NCBI GenBank assembly: GCA_964461455.1
Contig: CAYWUJ010000011.1
Span: 1-64,000 of the forward strand
Length of the DNA stretch: 64,000 nt
From: UBA1413 sp964461455
GTDB lineage: Bacteria > Bacteroidota > Bacteroidia > Bacteroidales > Prolixibacteraceae
Direction of reading: 5' to 3'
The notes beneath the pieces were generated by a model. It was given only the letters and a program-made list of their open reading frames with translations, made no database searches and was not told where the DNA came from. The number at the start of each line of letters is the position of its first letter. The first letter of the stretch is position 1. Shown here in pieces: positions 56,088 through 64,000 of this stretch. The translations under genes and the position numbers were made by a program.

Positions 56088-57881
56088 TTATTTCAGGCGG
56101 GTTTTCAGTTTTTCGAACTCTGTTTTCAGTTCCGCGGGCATGCGGGTGCCGAATTTGGCATAGTGTTCTTCGATGAGTTCGCATTCCTGGAGCCATTTGT
56201 CGCGGTCGACCTTGAGGAGTTCTCCGAGGTTTTCGGCCACCTGGTCGATGCCTTTGATGTCGATGTCCTCTTCGCGGGGAATCAGGCCAATGGGGGTGTT
56301 GACGCCTTCGACCTTGTCGTTGCAACGGTCAAAGATCCATTCGAGCACACGGATGTTGTCACCGTAACCGGGCCATAGCCATTTGCCGTTGTCGTCTTTG
56401 CGGAACCAGTTGACGTTGAAGATTTTGGGCAGGTTTTCCTTGACGGGGGCACTTTCGCCAATATTAATCCAGTGCTGGAAGTAGTCGCCCATGTGGTATC
56501 CGCAGAAGGGAAGCATGGCGAAGGGGTCGCGACGGACACCAGCCTTGAGGCCGATGGCGGCGGCGGTGACTTCGGAACCCACGATGGAGCCCAGGAAAAC
56601 GCCGTGGTTCCAGTTGAAGGATTCGAAGACCAGCGGCACGGTGGAAGGCCGGCGGCCACCGAAGAGGAAAGCCGATATGGGCACTCCTGCGGGGTTCTCC
56701 CAATCCTTGTCGATCACGGGGCACTGGCTGGCCGGAGCCGTGAAACGGGCGTTGGGATGGGCCACGGGTTCCGTGCCGGCAGGGTCATAAATTTTGTTTT
56801 TCCAGGTGATGGTGCCTTCGGGACAGGGGGTTCCGATGCCTTCCCACCACACGTCACCATCGGGGGTAAGGCCCACATTGGTGAAGATGGAATTTTTCGT
56901 CATGCTCAGCATGGCGTTCGGGTTGGTCTCCATGGAAGTCATGGGGGCCACGCCGAAGAAACCGGCTTCGGGGTTGATGGCGTATAGTTTGCCGTCCTCG
57001 CCGAATTTCATCCAGGCGATGTCATCACCCACGGTTTCAACCGTCCATCCGGGGATGGTGGGGATGAGCATGGCCAGGTTGGTCTTCCCACAGGCACTGG
57101 GGAAGGCGGCGGCCACATATTTCTTTTCTCCTTCGGGATTGGTGAGGCCCAGGATAAGCATGTGCTCGGCGAGCCATCCCTGCTGTTTGGCCATGTAAGA
57201 GGCGATGCGGAGGGCAAAGCATTTCTTGCCCAGGAGGGCGTTACCGCCGTATCCCGATCCGAACGACCAAATCTCCCCGGTTTCGGGGAAGTGAGAGATG
57301 AATTTCTTTTCGATGGGAGCACAGGGCCAGGCCACATCCTGCTGCCCGGGTTCCAGGGGAGCTCCGACAGAATGCATGCAGGGTACAAAATAGCCATCGT
57401 CACCCAGAATGTCGAGGACTGCCTTGCCCATGCGGGTCATGATGCGCATGTTGACCACCACATAAGCCGAGTCGGTAATTTCCACACCGATGTGGGCAAT
57501 GTCGGAACCCAGGGGTCCCATGCTGAAGGGAATGATATACATCGTGCGTCCTTTCATGCACCCCTTGTAAAGGTCACGCATGGTGGACTTCAATTCGGCA
57601 GGGGCCATCCAGTTGTTCGACGGACCGGCATCTTCCCGGTTGGTCGTGCTAATGAAGGTGCGGTCTTCCACACGGGCCACATCGGAGGGGTCACTCTGGA
57701 AATAGTAACTTCCCGGACGTTTTTCCTCATTCAGCTTGACAGCGGCACCAGCGGCGACCATCTCATCGAGCAGGCGCTGGTTTTCCTCTTCGGAACCATC
57801 ACACCAATAAATTTTCTCGGGCTGGCACCAATCAGCCCACTCCTGTACCCAAACCTTCAGTTTTTCGTGATTTGTAATCAT
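56088..57881 (-). CDS. pckG: Phosphoenolpyruvate carboxykinase (GTP type)
   Basis: A 597-residue cytoplasmic enzyme interconverting oxaloacetate and PEP with GTP/GDP. It belongs to the GTP-dependent family: P-loop FPSACGKTNLAM (about residues 268-279), metal motif VGDDIAWM, the mobile lid region and NAEAGFFG-type NPEAGFFGVAP, plus nucleotide-pocket aromatic residues near FNWNHGVF and WPGYGDN. Many gut Bacteroidales carry the unrelated ATP-type enzyme instead, so this is a mild taxonomic clue. In anaerobic Bacteroidota PEPCK may run in the carboxylating direction on the succinate route. It has an exact TATATTTG box 56 bases upstream and its own terminator. Confidence 0.97.
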   Translation of the reverse strand: MITNHEKLKVWVQEWADWCQPEKIYWCDGSEEENQRLLDEMVAAGAAVKLNEEKRPGSYYFQSDPSDVARVEDRTFISTTNREDAGPSNNWMAPAELKSTMRDLYKGCMKGRTMYIIPFSMGPLGSDIAHIGVEITDSAYVVVNMRIMTRMGKAVLDILGDDGYFVPCMHSVGAPLEPGQQDVAWPCAPIEKKFISHFPETGEIWSFGSGYGGNALLGKKCFALRIASYMAKQQGWLAEHMLILGLTNPEGEKKYVAAAFPSACGKTNLAMLIPTIPGWTVETVGDDIAWMKFGEDGKLYAINPEAGFFGVAPMTSMETNPNAMLSMTKNSIFTNVGLTPDGDVWWEGIGTPCPEGTITWKNKIYDPAGTEPVAHPNARFTAPASQCPVIDKDWENPAGVPISAFLFGGRRPSTVPLVFESFNWNHGVFLGSIVGSEVTAAAIGLKAGVRRDPFAMLPFCGYHMGDYFQHWINIGESAPVKENLPKIFNVNWFRKDDNGKWLWPGYGDNIRVLEWIFDRCNDKVEGVNTPIGLIPREEDIDIKGIDQVAENLGELLKVDRDKWLQECELIEEHYAKFGTRMPAELKTEFEKLKTRLK

Positions 57882-57936
57882 TCTTTCTCTGTATTAGTTA
57901 TTATGTATGAAATATCTCTTTTGAAGTGCAACGGTG

Positions 57937-57944
57937 CAAATATA
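57937..57944 (-). promoter_or_regulatory. Probable -7 box of pckG (TATATTTG)
   Basis: Minus-strand TATATTTG, 56 bases upstream of the ATG; leader about 50 bases. No clear -33 TTTG. Confidence 0.5.
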
Positions 57945-58133
57945 ACCGGAATTGGGCAGAGTAGGAGTTCTTCAGGAGGGAGGAGGGACGGTTATCGCAC
58001 TGTAAATGGGGGAAATGGAGGGCGAAGGGCAGGGAGGGGAAAAACTTGTTGACAGGGTCATCGGGGGAAACTGCTGCAAGACAACCATTACAGTAAAACC
58101 CCCCGGGAGAGTACCTCTGTCGGGGAGAATGTT

Positions 58134-58163
58134 AAATAAAGATTAATTCGGAATCTTTTATTT
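58134..58163. repeat. A/T-rich inverted repeat after xerD
   Basis: AAATAAAGATT and AATCTTTTATTT flank a 7-base loop, 18 bases past the xerD stop. It may be a weak transcript end signal on the minus strand, but it lacks a G/C-rich stem. Confidence 0.4.
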
Positions 58164-58180
58164 CAGGGAGGTTCCGGTCT

Positions 58181-59098
58181 TCAGGAACGGGGATGAAACT
58201 GCTGGATGGTACTCTTGAGGTAATCCTTGTCGATATGGGTGTAGATCTCGGTGGTCAGGATCGATTCATGTCCGAGCATCTCCTGTACGGCTCTGAGGTC
58301 GGCACCCCCGTTGATCAGATGGGTGGCGAAGGAGTGACGGAAGGTATGGGGACTGATTTTCTTGTCAAGTCCGACCTTTTCTGCAAGCCCCTTGATAATG
58401 GTGAAGACCATCACCCTGCTGAGGTTTTTGCCCCGGCGGTTCAGAAAGAGGATGTTGGAGCAATCCTTACCGATATGCAGGGTTTTACGGTACCCTTCAG
58501 TGTATTTATTGATCTCTTCCACGGCATTTTTGCTGATGGGTACCAGTCTTTCCTTACCCCCTTTGCCTTCGACCTTGATATACCCCTGGTCGAAAAAGAG
58601 GTTGCTGATTTTAAGACTGACCAGTTCGGAAACCCGGAGTCCGCAACTGTACAGGGTCTCCAGCATGGCGCGGTTCCTCTGTCCCTCAGGTTTGGAAATG
58701 TCGACAGAGTCGATGAGAAGGTCTATCTCCTCCATCGTCAGAACATCGGGAAGTTTCCTGCCCACCTTGGGCGATTCCAAAAGAGTGGTGGGATCGTTCA
58801 TGATCTTTTCTTCAATCAGCAGATATTTGAAGAAGGATTTAATTCCCGATATGGTCCTTGCCTGTGTACGGGGGCTTACCCCTTTGAGGTTGAGCCATTC
58901 CACAAACTTCTTGAGATGCAACAACCTGACCTTTTCGGGAGGTACCCTTTTGAACTCTTCCTCAAGGAAATTGATCAGCTTATTGATGTCATTGACATAA
59001 GCAGACACGGAATTCTGAGAGAGGGACTTCTCAAGCCTCAGGAATTCTTCGTAGCCTTTCTTGCACTCACTCCATTTCATATTCGTAAAGTTTAACAT
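58181..59098 (-). CDS. xerD: Tyrosine recombinase XerD
   Basis: A 305-residue site-specific recombinase that, with XerC, resolves chromosome dimers at dif during division. N-terminal SAM-like DNA-binding domain (FLRLEKSLSQNSVSAY), then the catalytic domain with all active residues: Arg in SCGLRVSEL, Lys in EGKGGKERLVP, His-x-x-Arg in SPHTFRHSFATHL, His in LGHESILTTEIYTH and the final Tyr. Length and sequence are of chromosomal Xer rather than integrase type, and the divergent aroQ neighbour is the arrangement common in Bacteroidota. ATG 59098 is used; ATG 59080 (MKWSECKKGYEEFL) is an equally reasonable start. Confidence 0.94.
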   Translation of the reverse strand: MLNFTNMKWSECKKGYEEFLRLEKSLSQNSVSAYVNDINKLINFLEEEFKRVPPEKVRLLHLKKFVEWLNLKGVSPRTQARTISGIKSFFKYLLIEEKIMNDPTTLLESPKVGRKLPDVLTMEEIDLLIDSVDISKPEGQRNRAMLETLYSCGLRVSELVSLKISNLFFDQGYIKVEGKGGKERLVPISKNAVEEINKYTEGYRKTLHIGKDCSNILFLNRRGKNLSRVMVFTIIKGLAEKVGLDKKISPHTFRHSFATHLINGGADLRAVQEMLGHESILTTEIYTHIDKDYLKSTIQQFHPRS

Positions 59099-59288
59099 TG
59101 TAGTCAAAATCTGTTGCTCATTTCACCGGCTGTTCCCCACTTCTGCTGTCACAGCAGAAGATAAAGTGAACTTCACGGGACCCCGCTGAAAACGCCGGAT
59201 GGTCAAATCCCATAATCAGCACAATCCCCGCAAGTTCCCGGTTAATAATTCAAATCCCCTGCCTCATATTTAAATCCCACGAAAACCT

Positions 59289-59296
59289 TACTTTTG
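59289..59296 (+). promoter_or_regulatory. Possible -7 box of aroQ (TACTTTTG)
   Basis: TACTTTTG fits TAnnTTTG, about 88 bases before the aroQ ATG at 59385. The region from 59330 is unusually A-rich. Confidence 0.4.
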
Positions 59297-59384
59297 TTCC
59301 CTAAGATGGCATGAGACCCGTTTTGAGCCTATGCAAAGAAATAAAAAATTAAGGTCTATTAAATTTAAGAAAAAAAATAATACC

Positions 59385-59810
59385 ATGATGAAAATTTTGT
59401 TAATAAATGGACCCAATCTTAATCTTTTAGGAATCAGGGAGCCGGACATCTATGGAAATAGAACTTTTGAAGAATATGTTCAAATCTTAAAGACCGATTT
59501 TCCTGATATTGAGTTGGTTTATTTTCAGTCCAATATTGAGGGGGAAATCATCGACACGATACAGATGTTTGGATTCAGTTGTGACGGGATCATCCTGAAT
59601 GCCGGTGGGTATACCCACACTTCGGTAGCCATCAGGGATGCCGTTTCGGCAGTTACCGCACCGGTAGTTGAGGTACATATCTCTAACACCCTTTCGAGGG
59701 AATCTTTCCGGCATACCTCGCTGATAGGACCGGTCTGTAAGGGATGTATCATGGGGTTCGGATTCGATTCCTACCGGTTGGCACTGAATTATCTGATCCG
59801 CAAATCTTAA
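59385..59810 (+). CDS. aroQ: 3-dehydroquinate dehydratase, type II
   Basis: A 141-residue enzyme of the shikimate pathway that dehydrates 3-dehydroquinate. Motifs: LINGPNLNLLGIREPDIYG with the catalytic Tyr and flexible-loop Arg, YFQSNIEGEIID, LNAGGYTHTSVAIRDA and VEVHISN with the catalytic His; all intact. The start is set at 59385 (MMKILLINGPN; 59388 is possible), because an upstream in-frame ATG at 59331 would add an 18-residue very basic stretch read from an A-rich leader. Length is normal for the dodecameric type II enzymes. Confidence 0.96.
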   Translation: MMKILLINGPNLNLLGIREPDIYGNRTFEEYVQILKTDFPDIELVYFQSNIEGEIIDTIQMFGFSCDGIILNAGGYTHTSVAIRDAVSAVTAPVVEVHISNTLSRESFRHTSLIGPVCKGCIMGFGFDSYRLALNYLIRKS

Positions 59811-59825
59811 GTGCAGGAATTCCGG

Positions 59826-59895
59826 AATGTCAGAATATTTGAATAACGGAATATCAGAGAGTCAGAGTTTCAGAATATCGGAGTTTTTGGGTTTA
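59826..59895. repeat. Degenerate TCAGAATAT-type repeat before pyruvate kinase
   Basis: About 70 bases built from variants of TCAGAATATCAGAG, starting GAATGTCAGAATATT. The same opening and unit style occur between rhaM and rhaA (5006-5040). It stays open in the pyk reading frame and can mislead start prediction. Confidence 0.7.
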
Positions 59896-59919
59896 AGGGA
59901 AAAAAAGGAGGGTGAAAAT

Positions 59920-61323
59920 ATGAGATTGACGAAGATAGTAGCCACGGTGTCGGACCTGAAGTGCGACGTTGCCTTTTTACGGATGCTGGCCGATGCCGGC
60001 ATGAATGTGGCCCGGCTGAACACAGCCCACATTACGGAGGAGTCGGCCGCTATGGTGATTGGAAATATCAGGAAGGTATCGAATAAGATCGCGATTCTGA
60101 TTGACACCAAGGGGCCCGAGATCAGGACCTGGCAGGTGGAGACCCCCATGGAGGTGCATGCGGGAGACCTGATCAGGGTGTCGGGCCGTTTTTCCTGCTC
60201 GGGAGAGAAAATGCTGGCCGTAAATTACGATCTCTTGCAGGATAAACTGGAGCCCGGTGATAAGATTCTCATCGACGACGGGGATATTGAGCTGACGGTC
60301 GTGGAGAAGGGGGAGTGCCTGCTCTGCAGGGTGGAGAATGACGGGGTGATCAAAAATAACAAGAGCATTAATTTGCCGGGAGTGGTGGTCAAGTTGCCCT
60401 CAGTGTCGGGGAAAGACAAGGTCTTTATCAAGTTTGCCGCGGAAAACGATATCGATTTCATCGCCCACTCCTTTGTCCGCAACAAGGAGGATGTCATGGA
60501 AGTGCAGCATCTTTTGGATGAGTTGGGGAGTCCCATCAAGATCATCGCCAAAATTGAGAATGCCGAGGGGGTCAGGAACATCGACGAGATTCTGGACCAT
60601 GCCTACGGGATTATGATTGCCCGGGGTGACCTGGGGATTGAGATTCCTGCCGAGAAGCTTCCCAACATCCAGCGCATGCTGATACGCAAGGCCGTGGAGA
60701 GTAAGAAACCGGTGATTGTGGCCACCCAAATGCTTCACAGCATGATCGAGCATCCGCGGCCTACACGGGCCGAGGTCAATGACGTGGCCCATGCCGTATT
60801 TTCAAGAACAGATGCCATTATGTTGAGTGGCGAGACGGCATATGGGAAATATCCCGGCGAAGCGATCCTGATGATGTCGCGTATTGCCGAAGAGATAGAG
60901 TCGTCGAAAGACCAGCGGACCGACATCACCCTTCCACCGGTGGAAAACGAGATCCAGGCTTATTTTGCGGAGGCGGCTTTCAGGGCTTCCTACGAGTTGC
61001 CTGCCAGGGCGATCGTGGCCACCACCACTACCGGGCGCACTTCACGCTACCTGGCCGCTTACCGCGGCGAAAAACCCGTCTATGCCAAATGCCACTCCAT
61101 GCGGGTGGTCAGGGAAATGGCCCTTTCGTATGGCGTTTTCCCTTCCTACCTCGAAATCAAAAAGAACAAGTTCAAGATAGAGAAAGCAGCCATCAGTTCC
61201 CTGCTGAAAAGCGGAAGCCTCCAAAAGGAAGATCTGATTATTTATGTGGGAGGACGCTTCGGCGAAGATGCCGGCGCCACCTTCATGGAAATCAGTACCG
61301 TGGAAAAATTCAGGGTCGAATAG
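59920..61323 (+). CDS. pyk: Pyruvate kinase
   Basis: A 467-residue glycolytic enzyme transferring phosphate from PEP to ADP. Family motifs: MRLTKIVATVSD start, GMNVARLNTAH with the substrate-binding Arg-Asn, IDTKGPEIR, the active-site lysine region IAKIENAEGVRNIDEI, MIARGDLGIEI with metal ligands, ATQMLHSMI and SRTDAIMLSGETAYG. It lacks an extra C-terminal PEP-utiliser-like domain. In place of the usual ATxGP.S near the start it has ATVSDLKCDVAF, a form typical of the Bacteroidota branch. The ATG at 59920 is preferred: it follows AAGGAGGG by 8 bases, whereas the frame upstream of it reads through the repeat at 59826-59895. Confidence 0.95.
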   Translation: MRLTKIVATVSDLKCDVAFLRMLADAGMNVARLNTAHITEESAAMVIGNIRKVSNKIAILIDTKGPEIRTWQVETPMEVHAGDLIRVSGRFSCSGEKMLAVNYDLLQDKLEPGDKILIDDGDIELTVVEKGECLLCRVENDGVIKNNKSINLPGVVVKLPSVSGKDKVFIKFAAENDIDFIAHSFVRNKEDVMEVQHLLDELGSPIKIIAKIENAEGVRNIDEILDHAYGIMIARGDLGIEIPAEKLPNIQRMLIRKAVESKKPVIVATQMLHSMIEHPRPTRAEVNDVAHAVFSRTDAIMLSGETAYGKYPGEAILMMSRIAEEIESSKDQRTDITLPPVENEIQAYFAEAAFRASYELPARAIVATTTTGRTSRYLAAYRGEKPVYAKCHSMRVVREMALSYGVFPSYLEIKKNKFKIEKAAISSLLKSGSLQKEDLIIYVGGRFGEDAGATFMEISTVEKFRVE

Positions 61324-61343
61324 TGAACCCCTGAAACTCCCGG

Positions 61344-61991
61344 TTATCTGAAATCGACCACTTCGATGTTGGGGTATTTTGCCTTGCTGAAGACAAACTC
61401 GGTATCGGCGACAGGCTGGTTGGTCTTCATGTCGTTGACATATATGCCATAGAGATTGCCGTCTTTGCCGTGGGTGACCAGCGAATGGACCATCATCTTT
61501 GATTTTTCGATGCCTACGGTGAGCTTGCTGAATTCCGCCGCTTTATTGTCGGGTATCATATCCACGAAGGTGATCATTTTTCCTCCCACGTTCTTCTCTT
61601 CCACGGTGCGAAAGGAGTACCCCTCCTGATAGACATTAAAAATGGTGGTGGGGTCGATAACCCCCTGGCCTTCTTCGCCTGCGTTGCTGAGGGTCACCTG
61701 TCCGGCCTCTTCCATCAGGTTCCATACCGTCTTCCCGTCGCAGAAAATCTTCATTCCCAATTCGGGAAGGCTGACCTGGTATTTGCTTCCCTTGAGCAAC
61801 AGCGAACCCCTATTCTGTTCCCTGATCTTCATTTTGACATTTTCCATCGTGAAGGTAAAGGTGGCAGCGAGCGTCTCGAAAGACTGCATTTTCCTGCTGG
61901 TTTCCTCCAGCAGGCTTTTGGCTTTGGGTTCGTTCTGGGCAGTGGCTGCCAGAGTGGCCACAATAAGGAAGAGTGCGAGGTAATTTCTCAT
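61344..61991 (-). CDS. lolA: LolA-like outer membrane lipoprotein carrier protein
   Basis: A 215-residue periplasmic protein with a signal peptide (MRNYLALFLIVATLAATAQ) and an LolA-like half-barrel: SLLEETSRKMQSFETLAATF, GSLLLKGSKYQVSLPELGMKIFCDGKTVWNL (positions 62-92, a typical LolA stretch) and the IDPTTIFNVYQEGYSF region. LolA carries lipoproteins from the inner to the outer membrane, and this gene is 20 bases downstream of ftsK on the same strand, an arrangement common in Bacteroidota. I call it lolA by family and context. It converges with pyk. Confidence 0.9.
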   Translation of the reverse strand: MRNYLALFLIVATLAATAQNEPKAKSLLEETSRKMQSFETLAATFTFTMENVKMKIREQNRGSLLLKGSKYQVSLPELGMKIFCDGKTVWNLMEEAGQVTLSNAGEEGQGVIDPTTIFNVYQEGYSFRTVEEKNVGGKMITFVDMIPDNKAAEFSKLTVGIEKSKMMVHSLVTHGKDGNLYGIYVNDMKTNQPVADTEFVFSKAKYPNIEVVDFR

Positions 61992-62011
61992 GGTCTGTTT
62001 ATAATATGATA

Positions 62012-64000
62012 TCAGATGTTCTTCAATAATTGTTCCAAACTGTATTCATCCTGGATATAGACCTGCCGGGGTTTGCTTCCTTCGCCCGATCCGACGATGC
62101 CGGCCTTTTCGAGCTGGTCCATGATTCTTCCGGCGCGGTTGTAGCCGATGGCCAGTTTTCGCTGGATCATGGAGGTGGATCCCAGCTGGTTCATGACCAC
62201 CAGGCGTGCGGCGTCGTCGAAGAGTTCATCCTTTCCCGAGAGGTCGGCTTCAATGGTGCTGCTCTCATCGCCTGTTTCCACTTCCGGCAACAGGAAAGCT
62301 GTCAGGAAGCCCCTCTGGTCGCCGATATACTTACAAACTCGTTCCACTTCAGGGGTATCCATAAAGGCACACTGAACACGGGTCATGGTGCTCCCTGAAG
62401 AAATCAGCATATCGCCTTTGCCGATGAGCTGGTTGGCCCCGGGGGTGTCCAGGATGGTACGTGAGTCGATCATCGACGCTACCTTGAAGGCGATCCGGGC
62501 GGGGAAGTTGGCTTTGATGGTACCGGTAATGATGTTGGTGGTCGGGCGCTGGGTGGCAATGATCATATGGATACCCACGGCACGGGCCAGCTGGGCGATA
62601 CGGGCAATGGGAAGCTCGATCTCCTTGCCTGCCGTCATGATCAGGTCGGCAAATTCGTCGATGATCACCACGATATAGGGCATGTAATGGTGTCCTTTTT
62701 CCGGGTTCAGCCTGCGTTGTATGAATTTGTCGTTGTACTCCCTGACATTCCGGGTATGGGCTTTCTTCAACAGGTCGTAACGCTGGTCCATCTCCACATT
62801 CAGGGAGCTGAGGGTATACTTTACCTTCTGCACATCGCTGATAATGGGTTCTTCTTCGCTGGGGAGCTTGGCCAGGTAATGCTTTTCGAGTACCGAGTAA
62901 AGGTTCAGTTCCACCTTTTTCGGATCCACAAAGACGAATTTCAGTTCGGTAGGATGCTTTTTGTAAATCAGGGAAGCGATGATAACATTCAGCCCCACAG
63001 ATTTTCCCTGTCCGGTAGCTCCGGCCACCAGAATATGGGGCATCTTGGTCAGATCAAACATAAAGGTCTCGTTCGAAATGGTCTTTCCCAGGGCCACGGG
63101 CAGCTCAGCCGTCGATTCGATGAATTTCCTGGAGCCCAGGATCGATTTCATGGAAACCAGTTCCGGATTCTGGTTGGGGACCTCAATCCCGATGGTACCC
63201 CTTCCGGGAATCGGGGCGATAATCCGGATCCCCAGCGCCGCCAGACTCAGGGCAATGTCGTCTTCCAGATTTTTGATCTTGACGATGCGGATCCCGGGGG
63301 CGGGTACGATTTCATAAAGGGTGATGGTAGGCCCGATGGTGGCCCTGATTTTGGTGATTTCTATCTTGTACTGGCGCAGGGTCTCCACGATTTTGTTCTT
63401 GTTGGAGATCAGCTCTTCGTTGCTGACTTCGGCATTTCCCAGCTTGTGGTCATCGAGAAGGTCCAGGGTGGGGAATTTGTACCCCGACAGATCGAGGGTG
63501 GGGTCGTAGGGGGGCAGAGTGTCGTCAACAGGCACTTCTTCTTCCTCAGAAGGCTCATTCCGGGGTTCCTCCTCCTGAATATCTTTCTGGGAGAAGGGCT
63601 CAGCGTGTTCTCCGTTGCCCGGGGAAACCTCAATTTCCATTTTTACTTCACCGGGAATCTTTACGGGCAGCTCTCCATCATCGGGATCAAAAATGGCCGT
63701 CACGGCGTCTTCGTCATCAATGATTTTGGAGATGGCGGGCTCCGGGAGTTCATTTTCTTCCATCCCTTTCCTTACCCGTGAAACCGGAGCGGGAATGTTT
63801 TTTGCTTTCTCAGCTCTCCTCAGCTCCCTTTTCTCCCTGCGGCGCTCTTCACGCTCCCTGAATTTCTCCATGAGCCAGGGGACCAGACCCCTGAAAGAGA
63901 TTCCGGCTACCAGGAAGGCCATCCCGAACAGAAGCAATGCGGTGCCTATCCTGCCAATCATGGAACTGATCCATGTGCTCACCACAAAACCGTATCTGCC
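62012..64000 (-). CDS. ftsK: DNA translocase FtsK, C-terminal part (5' end outside window)
   Basis: At least 662 residues are visible, and the frame stays open to the right edge, so the N-terminal membrane domain is cut. Visible order: the last membrane helix (IGTALLLFGMAFLVAGI), a charged linker rich in Glu and Arg (EREERRREKRELRR; acidic repeat EEEPRNEPSEEEEVP), the alpha/beta motor with Walker A VAGATGQGKSVGLN and ASLIYKKHPTELKFVFVDPKK region, Walker B-type VVIIDEFADLIM, and the gamma winged-helix that reads KOPS-type sites (ARLVVMNQLGSTSMIQRKLAIGYNRA region). FtsK pumps DNA at the division septum and activates XerD, also encoded here at 58181-59098. The gene is followed by lolA. Confidence 0.97.
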   Translation of the reverse strand, partial: GRYGFVVSTWISSMIGRIGTALLLFGMAFLVAGISFRGLVPWLMEKFREREERRREKRELRRAEKAKNIPAPVSRVRKGMEENELPEPAISKIIDDEDAVTAIFDPDDGELPVKIPGEVKMEIEVSPGNGEHAEPFSQKDIQEEEPRNEPSEEEEVPVDDTLPPYDPTLDLSGYKFPTLDLLDDHKLGNAEVSNEELISNKNKIVETLRQYKIEITKIRATIGPTITLYEIVPAPGIRIVKIKNLEDDIALSLAALGIRIIAPIPGRGTIGIEVPNQNPELVSMKSILGSRKFIESTAELPVALGKTISNETFMFDLTKMPHILVAGATGQGKSVGLNVIIASLIYKKHPTELKFVFVDPKKVELNLYSVLEKHYLAKLPSEEEPIISDVQKVKYTLSSLNVEMDQRYDLLKKAHTRNVREYNDKFIQRRLNPEKGHHYMPYIVVIIDEFADLIMTAGKEIELPIARIAQLARAVGIHMIIATQRPTTNIITGTIKANFPARIAFKVASMIDSRTILDTPGANQLIGKGDMLISSGSTMTRVQCAFMDTPEVERVCKYIGDQRGFLTAFLLPEVETGDESSTIEADLSGKDELFDDAARLVVMNQLGSTSMIQRKLAIGYNRAGRIMDQLEKAGIVGSGEGSKPRQVYIQDEYSLEQLLKNI

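Larger units (their letters stand above)
57882..58180. other. 299-base gap between xerD and pckG
   Basis: Contains the pckG -7 box (57937-57944) and an A/T-rich inverted repeat downstream of xerD (58134-58163). I see no RNA gene or small protein gene. Confidence 0.5.

Noticed and set aside
59827..59919. N-terminal extension of pyruvate kinase by 31 codons
   Set aside because: The extension is translated from degenerate intergenic repeats; the ATG at 59920 has a ribosome site and matches family N-termini.
1..64000. CRISPR array, tRNA, rRNA, insertion sequence or prophage
   Set aside because: No spaced direct repeats of CRISPR type, no tRNA T-loop signatures in the gaps, and no transposase or phage genes; the only tyrosine recombinase is chromosomal XerD.

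Overview
This window comes from a bacterial chromosome of the phylum Bacteroidota, most likely an anaerobic member of Bacteroidales or a near relative; species and genus cannot be read from it. The evidence is: many promoter -7 boxes of the TAnnTTTG type typical of this phylum (two or three with a well-spaced -33 element); a protein with a type IX secretion (T9SS) C-terminal sorting domain; a PorE-like OmpA lipoprotein-type architecture; lipoprotein glycosidases of families GH78 and GH92; DUF1573, LolA_2-like and ribonuclease Y proteins; and the xerD/aroQ divergent pair. An anaerobic lifestyle is suggested by the NifX/MinD Fe-S ATPase cluster and by the hydrogenase-like membrane complex. There is no rRNA, tRNA, CRISPR array, insertion sequence or prophage that I can see.

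Layout. 1-2732: 3' part of purL, ending in a 79-bp tandem duplication. 2839-9026: a cyclase-family hydrolase, then a rhamnose cassette rhaT-rhaM-rhaA-GH78. 9098-10482: an isolated glycogen-binding-type domain protein and a PPK2 kinase. 10493-14090 (minus): a five-gene operon of exported proteins (DUF1573, T9SS cargo, FISUMP protein, small lipoprotein, predicted beta-barrel) behind a near-perfect Bacteroidota promoter. 14286-17724: DUF134 regulator, two NifX-type proteins and two ferredoxin-containing MinD-type ATPases, resembling the anaerobe-specific orange protein (ORP) clusters. 17765-31567: RimO, a DUF2179 membrane protein, YpfJ-type zinc peptidase, RF3, an exported class I amidotransferase, a large helical-repeat/beta-sandwich protein of unknown function, a patatin with outer-membrane barrel, YitT and GH92. 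31646-43325: L19, C69 dipeptidase, M23 peptidase, a small coiled-coil protein with ZapA, RNase Y, SirB1-like and nucleoside phosphorylase genes, a prohibitin and a PorE-like protein.

43580-50855: six overlapping or closely spaced genes encode a complex I/group 4 hydrogenase-like membrane complex (HyfB, HyfC, HyfE, HyfF, HyfG and HyfI homologues). The proton-channel subunits keep their key charged residues, but the large subunit lacks the NiFe cysteines and the small subunit lacks all four cysteines of the proximal cluster, so this is an energy-converting hydrogenase-related (Ehr) type complex whose reaction is unknown. I regard it as the most interesting system in the window.

50901-64000: a PQQ-type propeller protein, a degenerate M23-like protein with a lipoprotein aldose epimerase, a TIGR01777 epimerase, GTP-type PEP carboxykinase, XerD, AroQ, pyruvate kinase, LolA-like carrier and the C-terminal part of FtsK, which runs off the right edge. 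Central metabolism (PEPCK, pyruvate kinase), cell division (ZapA, XerD, FtsK), envelope maintenance (LolA, M23, patatin-barrel, PorE-like) and glycan use (rhamnose, mannose) are the main themes.
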